A stretch of 64,000 bases of DNA. It comes from Fastidiosipila sp963510375 (GTDB taxonomy: Bacteria; Bacillota; Clostridia; Saccharofermentanales; Fastidiosipilaceae). A program made the translations under genes and the position numbers. The DNA lies in assembly GCA_963510375.1 (NCBI GenBank), contig CAUPES010000002.1:62001-126000 (forward strand). The letters run 5' to 3'. How positions within the stretch are numbered: position 1 is the first letter of the stretch; every line of letters starts with the position of its first letter. The notes under the pieces were generated by a model that ran no database searches, had not been told where the DNA came from, and worked only from the letters and a program-made list of their open reading frames with translations. This document shows positions 16,052 through 25,181 of this stretch, piece by piece.

Positions 16052-18358
16052 ATGAGCAAAGAACGTAGACAAAATGATATGGTTTTAAATAACGATGAGA
16101 TTATTATCCATGAGCAAGCAATTACTGAAACGCTTGAAACTAACTACATGCCTTATGCTATGAGTGTCATCGTATCTAGAGCAATTCCAGAGATAGATGG
16201 CTTTAAACCATCACATAGAAAATTATTATACACAATGTATAAGATGGGTTTACTAAAAGGTAATAAAACAAAATCCGCTAATATCGTTGGACAGACTATG
16301 AAGCTTAATCCACATGGTGATCAAACCATTTATGACACAATGGTCAGATTAACTCGTGGAAATGAAGCATTGTTACACCCTTACATTGATTCAAAAGGAA
16401 ATATGGGTAAGCAATACTCTAAAAATATGCAGTATGCTGCGCCAAGATATACAGAAGCTAAATTAGATAAACTTGCAGAAGAGCTTTTCCAAGATATTGA
16501 TAAAGATGTAGTAGATTTTGTCCCAAATTATGATGGCAGCTTAGAAGAACCAACCTTATTGCCAGTTACTTTTCCAACAGTGTTAGTTAATGCCAATCAA
16601 GGTATAGCTGTTGGTATGGCATCTAATATTTGCCCATTCAATTTAGCAGAAGTTTGTCGATCCACCATTGCTTATATAAAAGACCCTGCAGTGGATGTCC
16701 TAGAAATTATGCCTGCTCCTGATTTTCCTGGAGGTGCAAGTCTAATCTATGATGAAGAAAAGATGCGTGAAATCTATGAAACTGGTAGAGGTAGTTTTAA
16801 ATTACGAGCAAAGTATAGAGTAGATAAGAAGAATAATTTAGTTGAAATATATGAAATCCCATACACTACTACAGTTGAAGCTATTATTGATGCTATTGTA
16901 GACAAAGTTAAGTCTGGTGAAATTAAAGAGATAAATGACATTAGAGATGAAACTGATTTGCAAGGTTTAAAGATAACTATAGATTGCAAACGTAATACAG
17001 ACTTTGATCTTCTAATGCAGAAACTTTACAAGTCAACTCCTATGGAAAGCTCCTTTGCCTGTAACTTTAATATTCTCATAAATGGTTATCCAAGAACTTT
17101 GGGAGTTAAGAATATAATTGCTGAGTGGTTAGTTTTCAGGAGAATTACTGTAAAGAGAGCTAAGCAAGATAGTTTAAGCGAAAAAGACTCTAAGAGACAC
17201 CTTTTGAAGGGACTTGAGGCAATTTTATTAGATATTGATAAAGCAATTAGTATTATTAGAAATACTGAGAAAGAAGCAGATGTTATTCCTAATCTTTGTG
17301 CTGGTTTTGATATTGATAAATTACAGGCAGAGTACGTTGCTGAGATTAAGTTGCGTAATTTAAATAAAGAATACATACTGAAGCGAATATCTGAGATAGA
17401 GAATCTAGATAAAGATATAGCTGAATTAGAGAAGATTATTAAGAGCCCTAAATTAATAGATAAAGTTATTACTAATGAATTGGAACTGGTAATTAAGAAG
17501 TACTCTCAAACTCGTAAAACAAGCATAGTTGCAGAAGAGAATATTGAAGAATATGTTGAAGAAGAATTCATTGATGATTTCAATCTGAAAGTATTCTTGA
17601 CTGATCATGGATATCTTAAGAAAATGGCTTTGACTTCATTAAGAAGTGCTGGTGACTTGAAGCTAAAAGATAATGATAAGATAATCCAAGTTGAACAGGG
17701 AACTAATGCGGATTTATTGTTCTGTTTTAGTACGGCTGGAAATCTCTATAGGATTGCTGTTGATGATTTGGAAGATAATAAACCTTCAGATTGGGGTAAT
17801 TATTTGCCAAGCACTCTGGATTTGGAACCGGATGAAGCAATTTTCTTCGTTGTTCTTTATGGTGGGGATAGAGAGAATTACGCTGGTGAGATTATAGTGG
17901 CTTCACAAAATGGTAGAGTTTCTAAAATTGCATTGAGCGAATATGAAACTAAGAGTAGACGTAGGAAGATCCTTAATGCAATTAATGTGAAAAAACCACC
18001 AATAGGTGCTGTTTATCTGAAACCAGGAAAAACTGATCCAGAAAACCCATACGAGAGAGAAGATTTAGAGTTAATGTTATTTGCTGACGATGATAATGAA
18101 TTTGCAATAATTAATGACCAGGAACAAATGCTAATCTTTTCTGCAGATGATGTCGAGTTAGTAAATTCAAGATCAAATCTTGGGACAAGTATTCAGAAGC
18201 TCAAGAGGAATTCTTCTAGCACTGTATTTAAGCCACTAACAAATTTGCAGGTTGAAGATTCAGATTATTATAGAGTTAAGACTTTCCCGCAAAATGGTAG
18301 ATATTTACGTGGTGAGAAAAAGTTAGCTAAACAAGTAGGAATAGAAGACATGAAGTAG
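16052..18358 (+). CDS. DNA topoisomerase IV subunit A-like (clostridial GyrA/ParC paralogue)
   Basis: DNA-cleaving subunit of the same type IIA enzyme. The catalytic Tyr is residue 133 in AAPRYTEAKL. The winged-helix region that forms the quinolone pocket reads NPHGDQTIYD, with Gln91 where E. coli GyrA has Ser83, and Asp95 at the Asp87 position. FPTVLVNANQGIAVGMASNI matches the tower-domain entry. A coiled coil covers about 330-490, with a C-terminal beta-propeller-like domain after 515. 768 residues; GGAG seven bases before ATG. Cotranscribed with the B subunit and probably with pcp, which starts 8 bases after its stop. Confidence 0.9.
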   Translation: MSKERRQNDMVLNNDEIIIHEQAITETLETNYMPYAMSVIVSRAIPEIDGFKPSHRKLLYTMYKMGLLKGNKTKSANIVGQTMKLNPHGDQTIYDTMVRLTRGNEALLHPYIDSKGNMGKQYSKNMQYAAPRYTEAKLDKLAEELFQDIDKDVVDFVPNYDGSLEEPTLLPVTFPTVLVNANQGIAVGMASNICPFNLAEVCRSTIAYIKDPAVDVLEIMPAPDFPGGASLIYDEEKMREIYETGRGSFKLRAKYRVDKKNNLVEIYEIPYTTTVEAIIDAIVDKVKSGEIKEINDIRDETDLQGLKITIDCKRNTDFDLLMQKLYKSTPMESSFACNFNILINGYPRTLGVKNIIAEWLVFRRITVKRAKQDSLSEKDSKRHLLKGLEAILLDIDKAISIIRNTEKEADVIPNLCAGFDIDKLQAEYVAEIKLRNLNKEYILKRISEIENLDKDIAELEKIIKSPKLIDKVITNELELVIKKYSQTRKTSIVAEENIEEYVEEEFIDDFNLKVFLTDHGYLKKMALTSLRSAGDLKLKDNDKIIQVEQGTNADLLFCFSTAGNLYRIAVDDLEDNKPSDWGNYLPSTLDLEPDEAIFFVVLYGGDRENYAGEIIVASQNGRVSKIALSEYETKSRRRKILNAINVKKPPIGAVYLKPGKTDPENPYEREDLELMLFADDDNEFAIINDQEQMLIFSADDVELVNSRSNLGTSIQKLKRNSSSTVFKPLTNLQVEDSDYYRVKTFPQNGRYLRGEKKLAKQVGIEDMK

Positions 18359-18366
18359 GTTGGCAA

Positions 18367-18987
18367 ATGAAGATTTTACTAACGGGGTTTGATCCTTTTG
18401 GTGGTGAGAAAATTAATCCGTCATGGGAAGCAATAAAAAAAGCAAATATAAATATTATAGGTGTAGATGTTTTTAAACTAGAATTGCCTACAGAGTTCAT
18501 AAGGTCTTCTTTAGAACTTAAAAAAATGATGGAAAAAATTCAGCCTGATGCAGTGCTTCTATTTGGTCAAGCAGGTGGTAGAAATAATATTAGTATAGAA
18601 AAAGTAGCTATTAATTTTAGAAATAGTAAAAGTCCTGATAATGCGAATTTTGCTCCTGAAAATGAAGCTATTTCATCTGAAGGAGCAGATGGTTACTTTA
18701 GTAATTTGCCTATTGATTTATTAGTGCAAAGATTAAAAGAAGCAAATATACCTAGCTCACTATCTTATACTGCAGGTACTTTTGTCTGTAATAACTTGTT
18801 TTATTCATTGATGGAATATATCAATAATTCGGATTTGAAAATTAAAGGTGGTTTCATTCATGTGCCTTATATACCAGAGCAAGTGATAGGCAAAAATCTG
18901 CCATCTATGAGTTTAGAGTTGATAAGTTCAGCTGTTGAAGTTCTGGCAAAAACCTTAGTTGAAGATTATAGAAATAGTATAAATTAG
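18367..18987 (+). CDS. pcp: Pyroglutamyl-peptidase I
   Basis: Cysteine peptidase (family C15) removing N-terminal pyroglutamate from peptides, cytosolic. The catalytic triad is visible: Glu78 in SIEKVAINFRN, Cys141 in GTFVCNNLFY, and His165 in GGFIHVPYIPEQ. N-terminal LLTGFDPFGG is the family signature. 206 residues, close to the usual 210-215. It follows the topoisomerase A subunit by 8 bases and is probably its passenger in one operon. Confidence 0.96.
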   Translation: MKILLTGFDPFGGEKINPSWEAIKKANINIIGVDVFKLELPTEFIRSSLELKKMMEKIQPDAVLLFGQAGGRNNISIEKVAINFRNSKSPDNANFAPENEAISSEGADGYFSNLPIDLLVQRLKEANIPSSLSYTAGTFVCNNLFYSLMEYINNSDLKIKGGFIHVPYIPEQVIGKNLPSMSLELISSAVEVLAKTLVEDYRNSIN

Positions 18988-19017
18988 AACTTCAAAGAAA
19001 GAAAAAGAGGATGATAA

Positions 19018-19536
19018 ATGTTCAAAAAATTCATTCCAGCTGCTTATTATAAAAGTTTATCTGATGTGAATCCTTCTGCCTATAAAGCACAAGGATATAA
19101 AGTTGCTATTTTTGATTTTGATAATACCCTAGCTAGTCATGGTAGTCGTAAGTCAAGTGAATATGCAAATCAGCAAATCGAAAAGTGGCAAAATAATGGT
19201 TTTATTGTAGCTATTATCTCTAATGCGAAACAAGATAGAGCAGATGAATTGGCAAAGGATTTACCAATTGATATTATTGGTAATGCTAAGAAACCAGGTA
19301 CGACAGCTTTTGAAAAAATACAAAAAATGTTTAAGGTTTCAAAAACTGAAATGCTTTATTTTGGTGATCAGATTTTCACAGATGTCTGGGCGGCAAATAA
19401 TTTTGGTATAGAAGTTGTTTTGCTAGATCCATTAAGTAAAGAAGAACCCTTTTATATTAAGCTTAAACGCTTTTGTGAAACAGTTGTTAAAATACTTACA
19501 AGGAAAAATGACTATTTTGATGACATAATTGGATAA
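19018..19536 (+). CDS. yqeG: YqeG-family HAD phosphatase (subfamily IIIA)
   Basis: Haloacid-dehalogenase-fold phosphatase of about 170 residues, cytosolic; yeast relatives dephosphorylate phosphatidylglycerophosphate, but the bacterial role is not settled. Motif I is FDFDNTLA (Asp33, Asp35), motif II IISNA, motif III Lys in NAKKPGT, motif IV YFGDQIFTDVWAAN. The start ATG has AGAGGATG upstream. It stands between pcp and efp; usual partner yqeH is absent. Confidence 0.92.
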   Translation: MFKKFIPAAYYKSLSDVNPSAYKAQGYKVAIFDFDNTLASHGSRKSSEYANQQIEKWQNNGFIVAIISNAKQDRADELAKDLPIDIIGNAKKPGTTAFEKIQKMFKVSKTEMLYFGDQIFTDVWAANNFGIEVVLLDPLSKEEPFYIKLKRFCETVVKILTRKNDYFDDIIG

Positions 19537-19594
19537 AGCTAGTAAAATATAATTAATTAAAATTAGGAAAAATAAAATATTAGGAGGAAGTCGA

Positions 19595-20158
19595 ATGATT
19601 TCAGCAGGAGATTTTAAAAAAGGAACAACATTTATGATGGACAATAATATTTGTCAAGTTATTGAGTTCCAACATGTTAAACCAGGAAAAGGCCCAGCTT
19701 TTGTTAGAGTTAAATATAGAAATTTGGATTCGGGCTCAGTTATTGAGAATACATTTAATCCAAACTCAAAATATGAACCAGTAGTTTTGGAGCATCATAA
19801 CCTAGATTATATTTATGAAGATGGAAATTTCTTCTATTTTATGGATCCAGAAACTTTTGAACAAACACCTTTAGATAGAGAAGTATTTGGTGATCAAATT
19901 AAGTTCTTAAAAGAAGGTATGACCTGTACAATTAAAGTAGCAGAAGGTCGTGTAATCAGCGCAGAATTACCAACTTTTGTTGTCTTAGAAGTTGTAGAAA
20001 CTGAACCAGGTGTAAGAGGCGATACTGCAACAAATGCAAGCAAAAACTGTACAGTAGAGACAGGTGCTGTTGTTAAAGTACCTTTGTTTGTAAACACAGG
20101 TGATAAGATTAGAATAGATACCAGAACTGGTGAATATATGGATAGAGCTAAGGATTAA
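19595..20158 (+). CDS. efp: Elongation factor P
   Basis: Binds the ribosomal E site and relieves stalling at polyproline. KPGKGPAFVR near 29-38 is the modification loop with Lys32. Three OB-like barrels in 187 residues; the C-terminus GDKIRIDTRTGEYMDRA is the family signature. Excellent AGGAGG upstream. No modification enzyme (EpmA/B, EarP or YmfI) lies within the window. Confidence 0.98.
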   Translation: MISAGDFKKGTTFMMDNNICQVIEFQHVKPGKGPAFVRVKYRNLDSGSVIENTFNPNSKYEPVVLEHHNLDYIYEDGNFFYFMDPETFEQTPLDREVFGDQIKFLKEGMTCTIKVAEGRVISAELPTFVVLEVVETEPGVRGDTATNASKNCTVETGAVVKVPLFVNTGDKIRIDTRTGEYMDRAKD

Positions 20159-20203
20159 TTTAGCTAATTATTAGAAAATATTAATTATTTTAAGGATTAG
20201 AAA

Positions 20204-20611
20204 ATGCCAGAAAATATTAGGAAGGATAAAGGCGAGCGTTCGATGTCTCTGGGCTTTATTGCCCAGTATGCAGCTGAAGCTTCTTTAAATGTAGAAGGTG
20301 TTGCTTCTTTGGAAAAGAGCACTATAGCGACAATTAAGGAATCTTTTGGTGTTTGGCACGAAGGGCAAGGAGTAGAAGTATCATTCTTGCCAAATAATGC
20401 TGAGCTCGTTGACATAAATATCTATCCTAATATTTTTTTTGGTTTTAATGTTCCAGAAGTAGCATGGCAAATCCAATCGAGCGTTAAGGCTGATGTTGAA
20501 AAATATACAGGTTTGGATGTGAATTCAGTTAATGTTTATGTTAGAGATATAATTTTAAGCGAGAATTACGATAAAGTGTCGCAGCTCGAAAAGGAGTTTG
20601 AAGATGAATAA
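20204..20611 (+). CDS. Asp23/Gls24-family protein
   Basis: 135-residue alkaline shock protein family member, a membrane-associated cytosolic protein anchored by AmaP in staphylococci. Family features: GFIAQYAAEASLNVEGVASL, VNIYPNIFFGFNVPEVAWQIQ-like block, and VEKYTGLDVNSVNVYVRDI near the end. It overlaps the next gene by 8 bases (the next ATG precedes the TAA here), giving translational coupling with an AmaP-like protein, then DUF2273, the usual trio for this family. ATG at 20204 has AAGGA upstream; a later in-frame ATG (20243) is possible. Confidence 0.9.
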   Translation: MPENIRKDKGERSMSLGFIAQYAAEASLNVEGVASLEKSTIATIKESFGVWHEGQGVEVSFLPNNAELVDINIYPNIFFGFNVPEVAWQIQSSVKADVEKYTGLDVNSVNVYVRDIILSENYDKVSQLEKEFEDE

Positions 20612-21155
20612 GTTTTGGCGTTGGGTTTTAGCGGTAGTATCAGTTTTAGGAATTGTTTATACCTTTTTAGCCTTTTCACTGTTATCAAAAAATTCAGCAC
20701 TAGCTCAAAAATTAATGATCTACTTAGCTAGTGAGAAACGTTTTTGGACTGGATTAACTACATTTATAATTTTGCTAATGATTTTTGCTGCATTTAGCTT
20801 TGGATTATTTTATGCTATTTATGGCGGTAAGTTTAAAGGCCGTAGAAGTACAAATAGTGATTATGGTGTTGTTGAGATTGGATCTGTTGCAATTGAAAAT
20901 ATAGCTCTTAATGCGGCAAAAACTGCTCAGGCTGGAATAAAAAATGCTAAAGCTAGAGTAAGTAGTGATGATGAAAATTCATTGAATTTAACTCTTGATG
21001 TAACATTGTATTCAGATGTTGAAATCCCTCAGCAAATGCGAAAAATTCAAGAACGTGTTAAAAAAGATATTGAAAAATATACAGGATTTGCAGTAGCAGA
21101 AGTTAGGATTAATGTAAAAAAAGTTGAAGTGTTAGGAACTGTTGTCGAAAGATAA
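20604..21155 (+). CDS. amaP: Alkaline shock response membrane anchor protein AmaP-like
   Basis: 183 residues with two membrane helices at about 5-27 and 48-76, then a cytosolic C-terminal half resembling a degenerate Asp23 domain (VEIGSVAIENIALNAAKTAQ; IEKYTGFAVAEVRINVKKVE). In Staphylococcus aureus the equivalent protein anchors Asp23 at the membrane. ATG at 20604 has AAGGAG at proper distance; a TTG two codons earlier is less well placed. Confidence 0.85.
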   Translation: MNKFWRWVLAVVSVLGIVYTFLAFSLLSKNSALAQKLMIYLASEKRFWTGLTTFIILLMIFAAFSFGLFYAIYGGKFKGRRSTNSDYGVVEIGSVAIENIALNAAKTAQAGIKNAKARVSSDDENSLNLTLDVTLYSDVEIPQQMRKIQERVKKDIEKYTGFAVAEVRINVKKVEVLGTVVER

Positions 21156-21190
21156 TAGTTTTTAGGCGCATTTATAAGTCAGGATTGTTT

Positions 21191-21427
21191 ATGAAAAATT
21201 TATTTGAACCTATTTTTAAAATACTACACGGTAAGGACGCTGGTCTTATTGGTGGTGGAGCAGGTCTAGGCTTAGGACTGCTTTTAGTTATTTTTGGGTT
21301 TTGGAAAACTATATTTATATTATTTTGTGCAACTCTGGGCTTTGTATTGGGTGCTAAATTTATCAAAAACTCAGAGGATTTCAGAGAACTTTTGGATAAA
21401 ATATTCCCGCCGGGACGCTTTAGATAG
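21191..21427 (+). CDS. DUF2273 small membrane protein
   Basis: 78 residues, two hydrophobic helices (about 18-36 and 41-58) rich in Gly (GLIGGGAGLGLGLLLVIFGF). Such proteins sit beside asp23 and amaP across Bacillota and probably belong to the same membrane assembly. AGGA precedes ATG 21191; the TTG six bases earlier is too close to the ribosome site. Confidence 0.82.
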   Translation: MKNLFEPIFKILHGKDAGLIGGGAGLGLGLLLVIFGFWKTIFILFCATLGFVLGAKFIKNSEDFRELLDKIFPPGRFR

Positions 21428-21495
21428 AACGTTTTAAATATAAGTCAATATTAATATTAAACTTTAAATTTTTAAAATTATAGAGGAGAAAAATT

Positions 21496-22044
21496 ATGAG
21501 TCGTAAAGCTGCAAGAGAAAAAGCTATGCAAGCCTTGTATCAATTAGATAGTCAGAGTAATGACTTGGACAAACAAATCGAAAACTTTATCAAGGTTAGG
21601 ATTATTAATGATGCTGATACGACTTCAAACGAATTGAATGCTGTACAATCTGTTTTCGATATAGATTCAAGTAATGAGGTAGCATTAGCAAAAGCAAAAC
21701 AAGCTGAAACTGATAGGGAAGATTTAACAAATGGAATTATTGTTGAGCTTAATGATTCTAATTTGAAATTCTTCAAAGACTTAGTATATAACGTTTGGAC
21801 AAAGAAAGATGAATTAGATGAAATTTATGCAAAACATCTAAAAAAATGGACACTAGATAGACTTCCAAAGTTAGAAAAAATCTTACTACGAATTGGAACT
21901 TATGAAATTCTTTTTAGTGATGAGGTGCCAGATTCTGTAGCGATAAATGAGATAGTCGAACTTTCACATATGTATGTTGATGATAAATCATATTCATATA
22001 TTAATGCTGTGCTTGGGAAAATAAGTGAATCCAAGCAAGATTAA
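21496..22044 (+). CDS. nusB: Transcription antitermination/termination factor NusB
   Basis: All-helical RNA-binding protein that binds boxA with NusE (S10) in rRNA antitermination. SRKAAREKAMQALYQLD at the N-terminus and LPKLEKILLRIGTYEILF, then VPDSVAINEIVELSHMYVDD, are family signatures. At 182 residues it is about 40 longer than usual; the surplus is an Asp/Ala-rich polar insert at about 38-75 between the N-terminal helices. Ribosome site AGAGGAG. Probably transcribed with xseA and xseB. Confidence 0.93.
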   Translation: MSRKAAREKAMQALYQLDSQSNDLDKQIENFIKVRIINDADTTSNELNAVQSVFDIDSSNEVALAKAKQAETDREDLTNGIIVELNDSNLKFFKDLVYNVWTKKDELDEIYAKHLKKWTLDRLPKLEKILLRIGTYEILFSDEVPDSVAINEIVELSHMYVDDKSYSYINAVLGKISESKQD

Positions 22045-22110
22045 TATTTAATTTGTTTTCAAATTTCATAAATATTAAAAGTTAAAATTCTAAAAATTTA
22101 AAGGTGAAAT

Positions 22111-23403
22111 ATGCAGGAGAGTTTAAAAAGTATTACAGTTTCCCAATTAAACCGTTATGTATTCCGTTTATTAGGAAATCAGTCTGTGCTGCAAAATATT
22201 TCTATTGTCGGAGAATTAAGTAATGTAAAAATCTATTCTTCGGGACACTGGTATTTCAATTTAAAAGATCAAAATGCTCAAGTTTCATGCGTTATGTTTA
22301 AGTCTGCTGCGAGTAGCTTAAATTTTAGACCAAAAGATGGTGACGCTGTAGTTTTAACCGGTAAGGTTTCCCTATATGAAAGAGATGGTAAATTCCAAGT
22401 TTATGTAAATAAGATGGACTTGGATGGAAAAGGTAATTTGTACTTATTATTTGAGCAACTAAACAAGAAACTGCAAGAAGAAGGTTTATATAGAGAAGAG
22501 TTAAAAAAACCAATTCCTAAATTTCCGAAAGTTATTGGTGTAGCAACTTCAAGATCAGGAGCTGTTATTCAAGATATTATTAATGTTAGTAGAAGGCGTT
22601 GGCCACTTAGCAAAATTGTGTTGGTTCCTTGTAGCGTTCAAGGAGAAAACGCTGCCCCAACTATAGTTAAGTCTATAGAAAAATTGAATGAAATGAAAGA
22701 AGTAGACGTAATTATAGTTGGTAGAGGTGGAGGGTCTTTAGAAGACTTGTGGGCCTTCAATGAAGAAATTGTTGCTAGAGCTGTTTTTGCATCGAAGAAA
22801 CCAATTATATCTGCAGTAGGACATGAGAGCGACACAACGATCTGTGACTATGTAGCAGATCTTAGAGCACCTACACCTTCGGCAGCAGCTGAAGTGGCTT
22901 TGCCAAATCTTAGTGAGGTTATAGATTATCTGAGGAACAAAGAGATACAGATGTCTAGGCTTTTGTCTGCAAAAGTAGAGTTTGCAGAAACTAAGTTATT
23001 TAATCTCGAAGACAAATTAGAATATAATATTGTTAATAAAATTAAACTTTTAAATCAGAAGCTTACTCATTTGTCTGAAAATAGATTTTTGCTTAATCCT
23101 TATGAGAATTTAGATAGAAAAAAAGAATTTGTCGATATTAATGCAGATAAGTTAGAGCAGAGAATGGTCTATCTTCTTAAGGGCAAAGATCAATCTTTGG
23201 CTCATAAAATCGCAAGTCTTGATGCACTTAGTCCATTAAAAGTTTTGGGTAGAGGCTACTCAATGATCACTAGAGCAGGAGAAAGTAAACCGTTAGTATC
23301 TACACAAACTATAAGAAAGAATGAAATATTGGATGTTTTTATGCAAGATGGAAAGTTAGAAGTTGAAGTTTTAGATATAGAGATTAAAGAGGAGGAAAAC
23401 TAG
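22111..23403 (+). CDS. xseA: Exodeoxyribonuclease VII large subunit
   Basis: Catalytic subunit of exonuclease VII, degrading single-stranded DNA in both directions. N-terminal OB-fold at 1-100 (GELSNVKIYSSGHWYFNLKD), catalytic region from about 120 with GVATSRSGAVIQDIINV, the glycine-rich DVIIVGRGGGSLEDLWAFN and SAVGHESDTTICDYVADLRA, PTPSAAAE, then a long coiled coil. 430 residues, usual size. The small subunit gene starts one base after the stop. Confidence 0.97.
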   Translation: MQESLKSITVSQLNRYVFRLLGNQSVLQNISIVGELSNVKIYSSGHWYFNLKDQNAQVSCVMFKSAASSLNFRPKDGDAVVLTGKVSLYERDGKFQVYVNKMDLDGKGNLYLLFEQLNKKLQEEGLYREELKKPIPKFPKVIGVATSRSGAVIQDIINVSRRRWPLSKIVLVPCSVQGENAAPTIVKSIEKLNEMKEVDVIIVGRGGGSLEDLWAFNEEIVARAVFASKKPIISAVGHESDTTICDYVADLRAPTPSAAAEVALPNLSEVIDYLRNKEIQMSRLLSAKVEFAETKLFNLEDKLEYNIVNKIKLLNQKLTHLSENRFLLNPYENLDRKKEFVDINADKLEQRMVYLLKGKDQSLAHKIASLDALSPLKVLGRGYSMITRAGESKPLVSTQTIRKNEILDVFMQDGKLEVEVLDIEIKEEEN

Positions 23404-23404
23404 T

Positions 23405-23746
23405 ATGTCAGATGAAAAATTTAATATAGATATTGATGAAATGATGAGTGGAAATTTAGAAGATAGTCAAGTTGAGCAGGATAGAATTTCTGATAAAGTT
23501 GTAAAGGAAAAGTCTGAAAGAGGATCTGAATCTGAAAAACCTGACTTTGAAGAATCATTGAAAGAATTGGACAGGATAGTTGAAGAACTTCAACGCAGCG
23601 ATTTGGCCTTGGATAGATCAATGTATTTGTTCAGAAGAGGTACAGAATTAGTGCAGATTTGCAGAGAACAATTAAACGCAGCTGAACATGAAGTTAAAGA
23701 ACTTTTGGCTGATGGTAGTGAAATTGATTATATTCCAGAAAACTAA
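23405..23746 (+). CDS. xseB: Exodeoxyribonuclease VII small subunit with N-terminal extension
   Basis: Non-catalytic subunit that packs on the XseA coiled coil. The conserved part is about residues 47-108: FEESLKELDRIVEELQRSDL, then ALDRSMYLFRRGTELVQICR. Normal XseB is 70-80 residues; this one is 113 because of an acidic polar N-terminal extension of about 45 residues. The start has GAGGA in the 3' end of xseA; no better internal start is visible before the conserved domain. Confidence 0.94.
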   Translation: MSDEKFNIDIDEMMSGNLEDSQVEQDRISDKVVKEKSERGSESEKPDFEESLKELDRIVEELQRSDLALDRSMYLFRRGTELVQICREQLNAAEHEVKELLADGSEIDYIPEN

Positions 23747-23814
23747 GAGATTTTTGTAATAAAATAGTTTTGGAACATTAATATAAATGTTTTTGAAAAA
23801 AGCGAGGTGGTATC

Positions 23815-24672
23815 TTGAAGATTGGTATAGTAGCGGATAAGTTTAAAGACCCAAATTTCTATATTTTAGAAAAAACTGCGAAAATCCTTTCTGAATTAGG
23901 AGTAGAAGTAGTGTATCCAGATCAAAGAGAAGAGCATCGCTATGTTGGTACTGGCTCTGAATTTCAAGATTCATGGGATAACGTAGATATCGCTATTTCA
24001 ATAGGTGGAGATGGAACTTTTCTTTACACATGTAGAGAAATATATGGAAAAGATATTCCAATTATTGGTGTAAATAGAGGTTCGTTTGGCTTCTTGGCTG
24101 AGATTGATTCGGAAAAACTGGAAGCTTCATTAAAGAAGTTAATTGCTGGAGATTTTATTAAAAAAAGCAGATTAATGCTAGACGTTAAAGTAATAAACAT
24201 GGATGGTAATTTAATATATCAAGATTACGCTTTGAATGATGCCGTTCTTTATCGAGGTGATATAAGTAGAATCATTCCTTGTGAACTAAACATAAATGAG
24301 AGATATATTCAAACTATTCCTAGTGACGGCATTATAGTAGCTGGCCCAAGTGGGTCAACTGGGTATGCTTTATCTTGTGGAGGCCCTATAGTAGATCCTG
24401 AATTAGATTTATTGCTTGTTACCCCAATTTCACCGCATACCCTACAAAATAGGACTTATGTTGTTAAAAGTTCAGACTTAGTAGAAATTGCAATAAAAAG
24501 TGACTATTTGTATCAACCATATCTTAGTGTTGATGGCAGAATAGCAGTTAAGATAAATAATGAACAAAAGATACAGGTACGTAGGGCAGAAAAACAGATG
24601 GAGATAATTTGTATTGAGGATAAAGAATTTTTCGCCGAGTTGCCAGGCAAGTTGAAGGCGCGAGGGATATAA
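23815..24672 (+). CDS. nadK: NAD kinase
   Basis: Phosphorylates NAD to NADP. GGDGT at residues 64-68 is the nucleotide-binding/catalytic motif, followed by NRGSFGFLAE, ALNDAVL, and the glycine-rich SDGIIVAGPSGSTGYALSCG, which binds NAD. 285 residues. It begins with TTG behind a clear GCGAGGTGG. Followed closely by argR and recN, a common clostridial order. Confidence 0.96.
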   Translation: MKIGIVADKFKDPNFYILEKTAKILSELGVEVVYPDQREEHRYVGTGSEFQDSWDNVDIAISIGGDGTFLYTCREIYGKDIPIIGVNRGSFGFLAEIDSEKLEASLKKLIAGDFIKKSRLMLDVKVINMDGNLIYQDYALNDAVLYRGDISRIIPCELNINERYIQTIPSDGIIVAGPSGSTGYALSCGGPIVDPELDLLLVTPISPHTLQNRTYVVKSSDLVEIAIKSDYLYQPYLSVDGRIAVKINNEQKIQVRRAEKQMEIICIEDKEFFAELPGKLKARGI

Positions 24673-24704
24673 CAGGTTAGTATATTTTTATAGAGGTATA
24701 AATT

Positions 24705-25181
24705 ATGAAATTAGGTAAACGTGATAGACATAAAAAGATCCTAGAAATTATTAATGACATTGAAATTTCAACTCAAGATGAATTAGTAGAGCAATTAAAA
24801 GAAGCTGGATTGAATATTACTCAAGCAACTGTATCTAGAGATGTAAAAGAGCTAAATATTGTAAAAGCAAATACAGCTAATGGTAAACAAAAATTTGTTG
24901 CTATGCGTTCAGTCAATGATCCAGGAACAGATAAATTGTTGAAAATATTTTCTGAAGCTGTTGTCTCAAGTGCGCATACAGGTAATTTGGTAATTATAAA
25001 TACTTTACCTGGTATGGGACAGGCATGTGCTTCTGCAATTGATGCTATGCAATCTAATAAAATTGTAGGAACTATCGCAGGAGATGATACAGTTTTTGTA
25101 GCAATACATGAACATTATAATGTTGAAGAAATTGAAGAACAAATAATGCAATTTGCAAAAACAGGAGAGTATATAGACTAA
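24705..25181 (+). CDS. argR: Arginine repressor ArgR
   Basis: Hexameric regulator of arginine metabolism. N-terminal winged helix (residues 1-72; STQDELVEQLKEAGLNITQA, then TVSRDVKELNIVK), C-terminal arginine-binding oligomerisation domain with the GTIAGDDTVFVAI motif. 158 residues. Its TAA overlaps the recN ATG by one base, coupling the two. No arginine pathway gene lies in the window, so in this position the gene probably travels with recN by ancestral linkage. Confidence 0.95.
   Translation: MKLGKRDRHKKILEIINDIEISTQDELVEQLKEAGLNITQATVSRDVKELNIVKANTANGKQKFVAMRSVNDPGTDKLLKIFSEAVVSSAHTGNLVIINTLPGMGQACASAIDAMQSNKIVGTIAGDDTVFVAIHEHYNVEEIEEQIMQFAKTGEYID

Noticed and set aside
19432..19644. Minus-strand open frame between yqeG and efp
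   Set aside because: It overlaps two well-supported plus-strand genes and has no recognisable domain or ribosome site.
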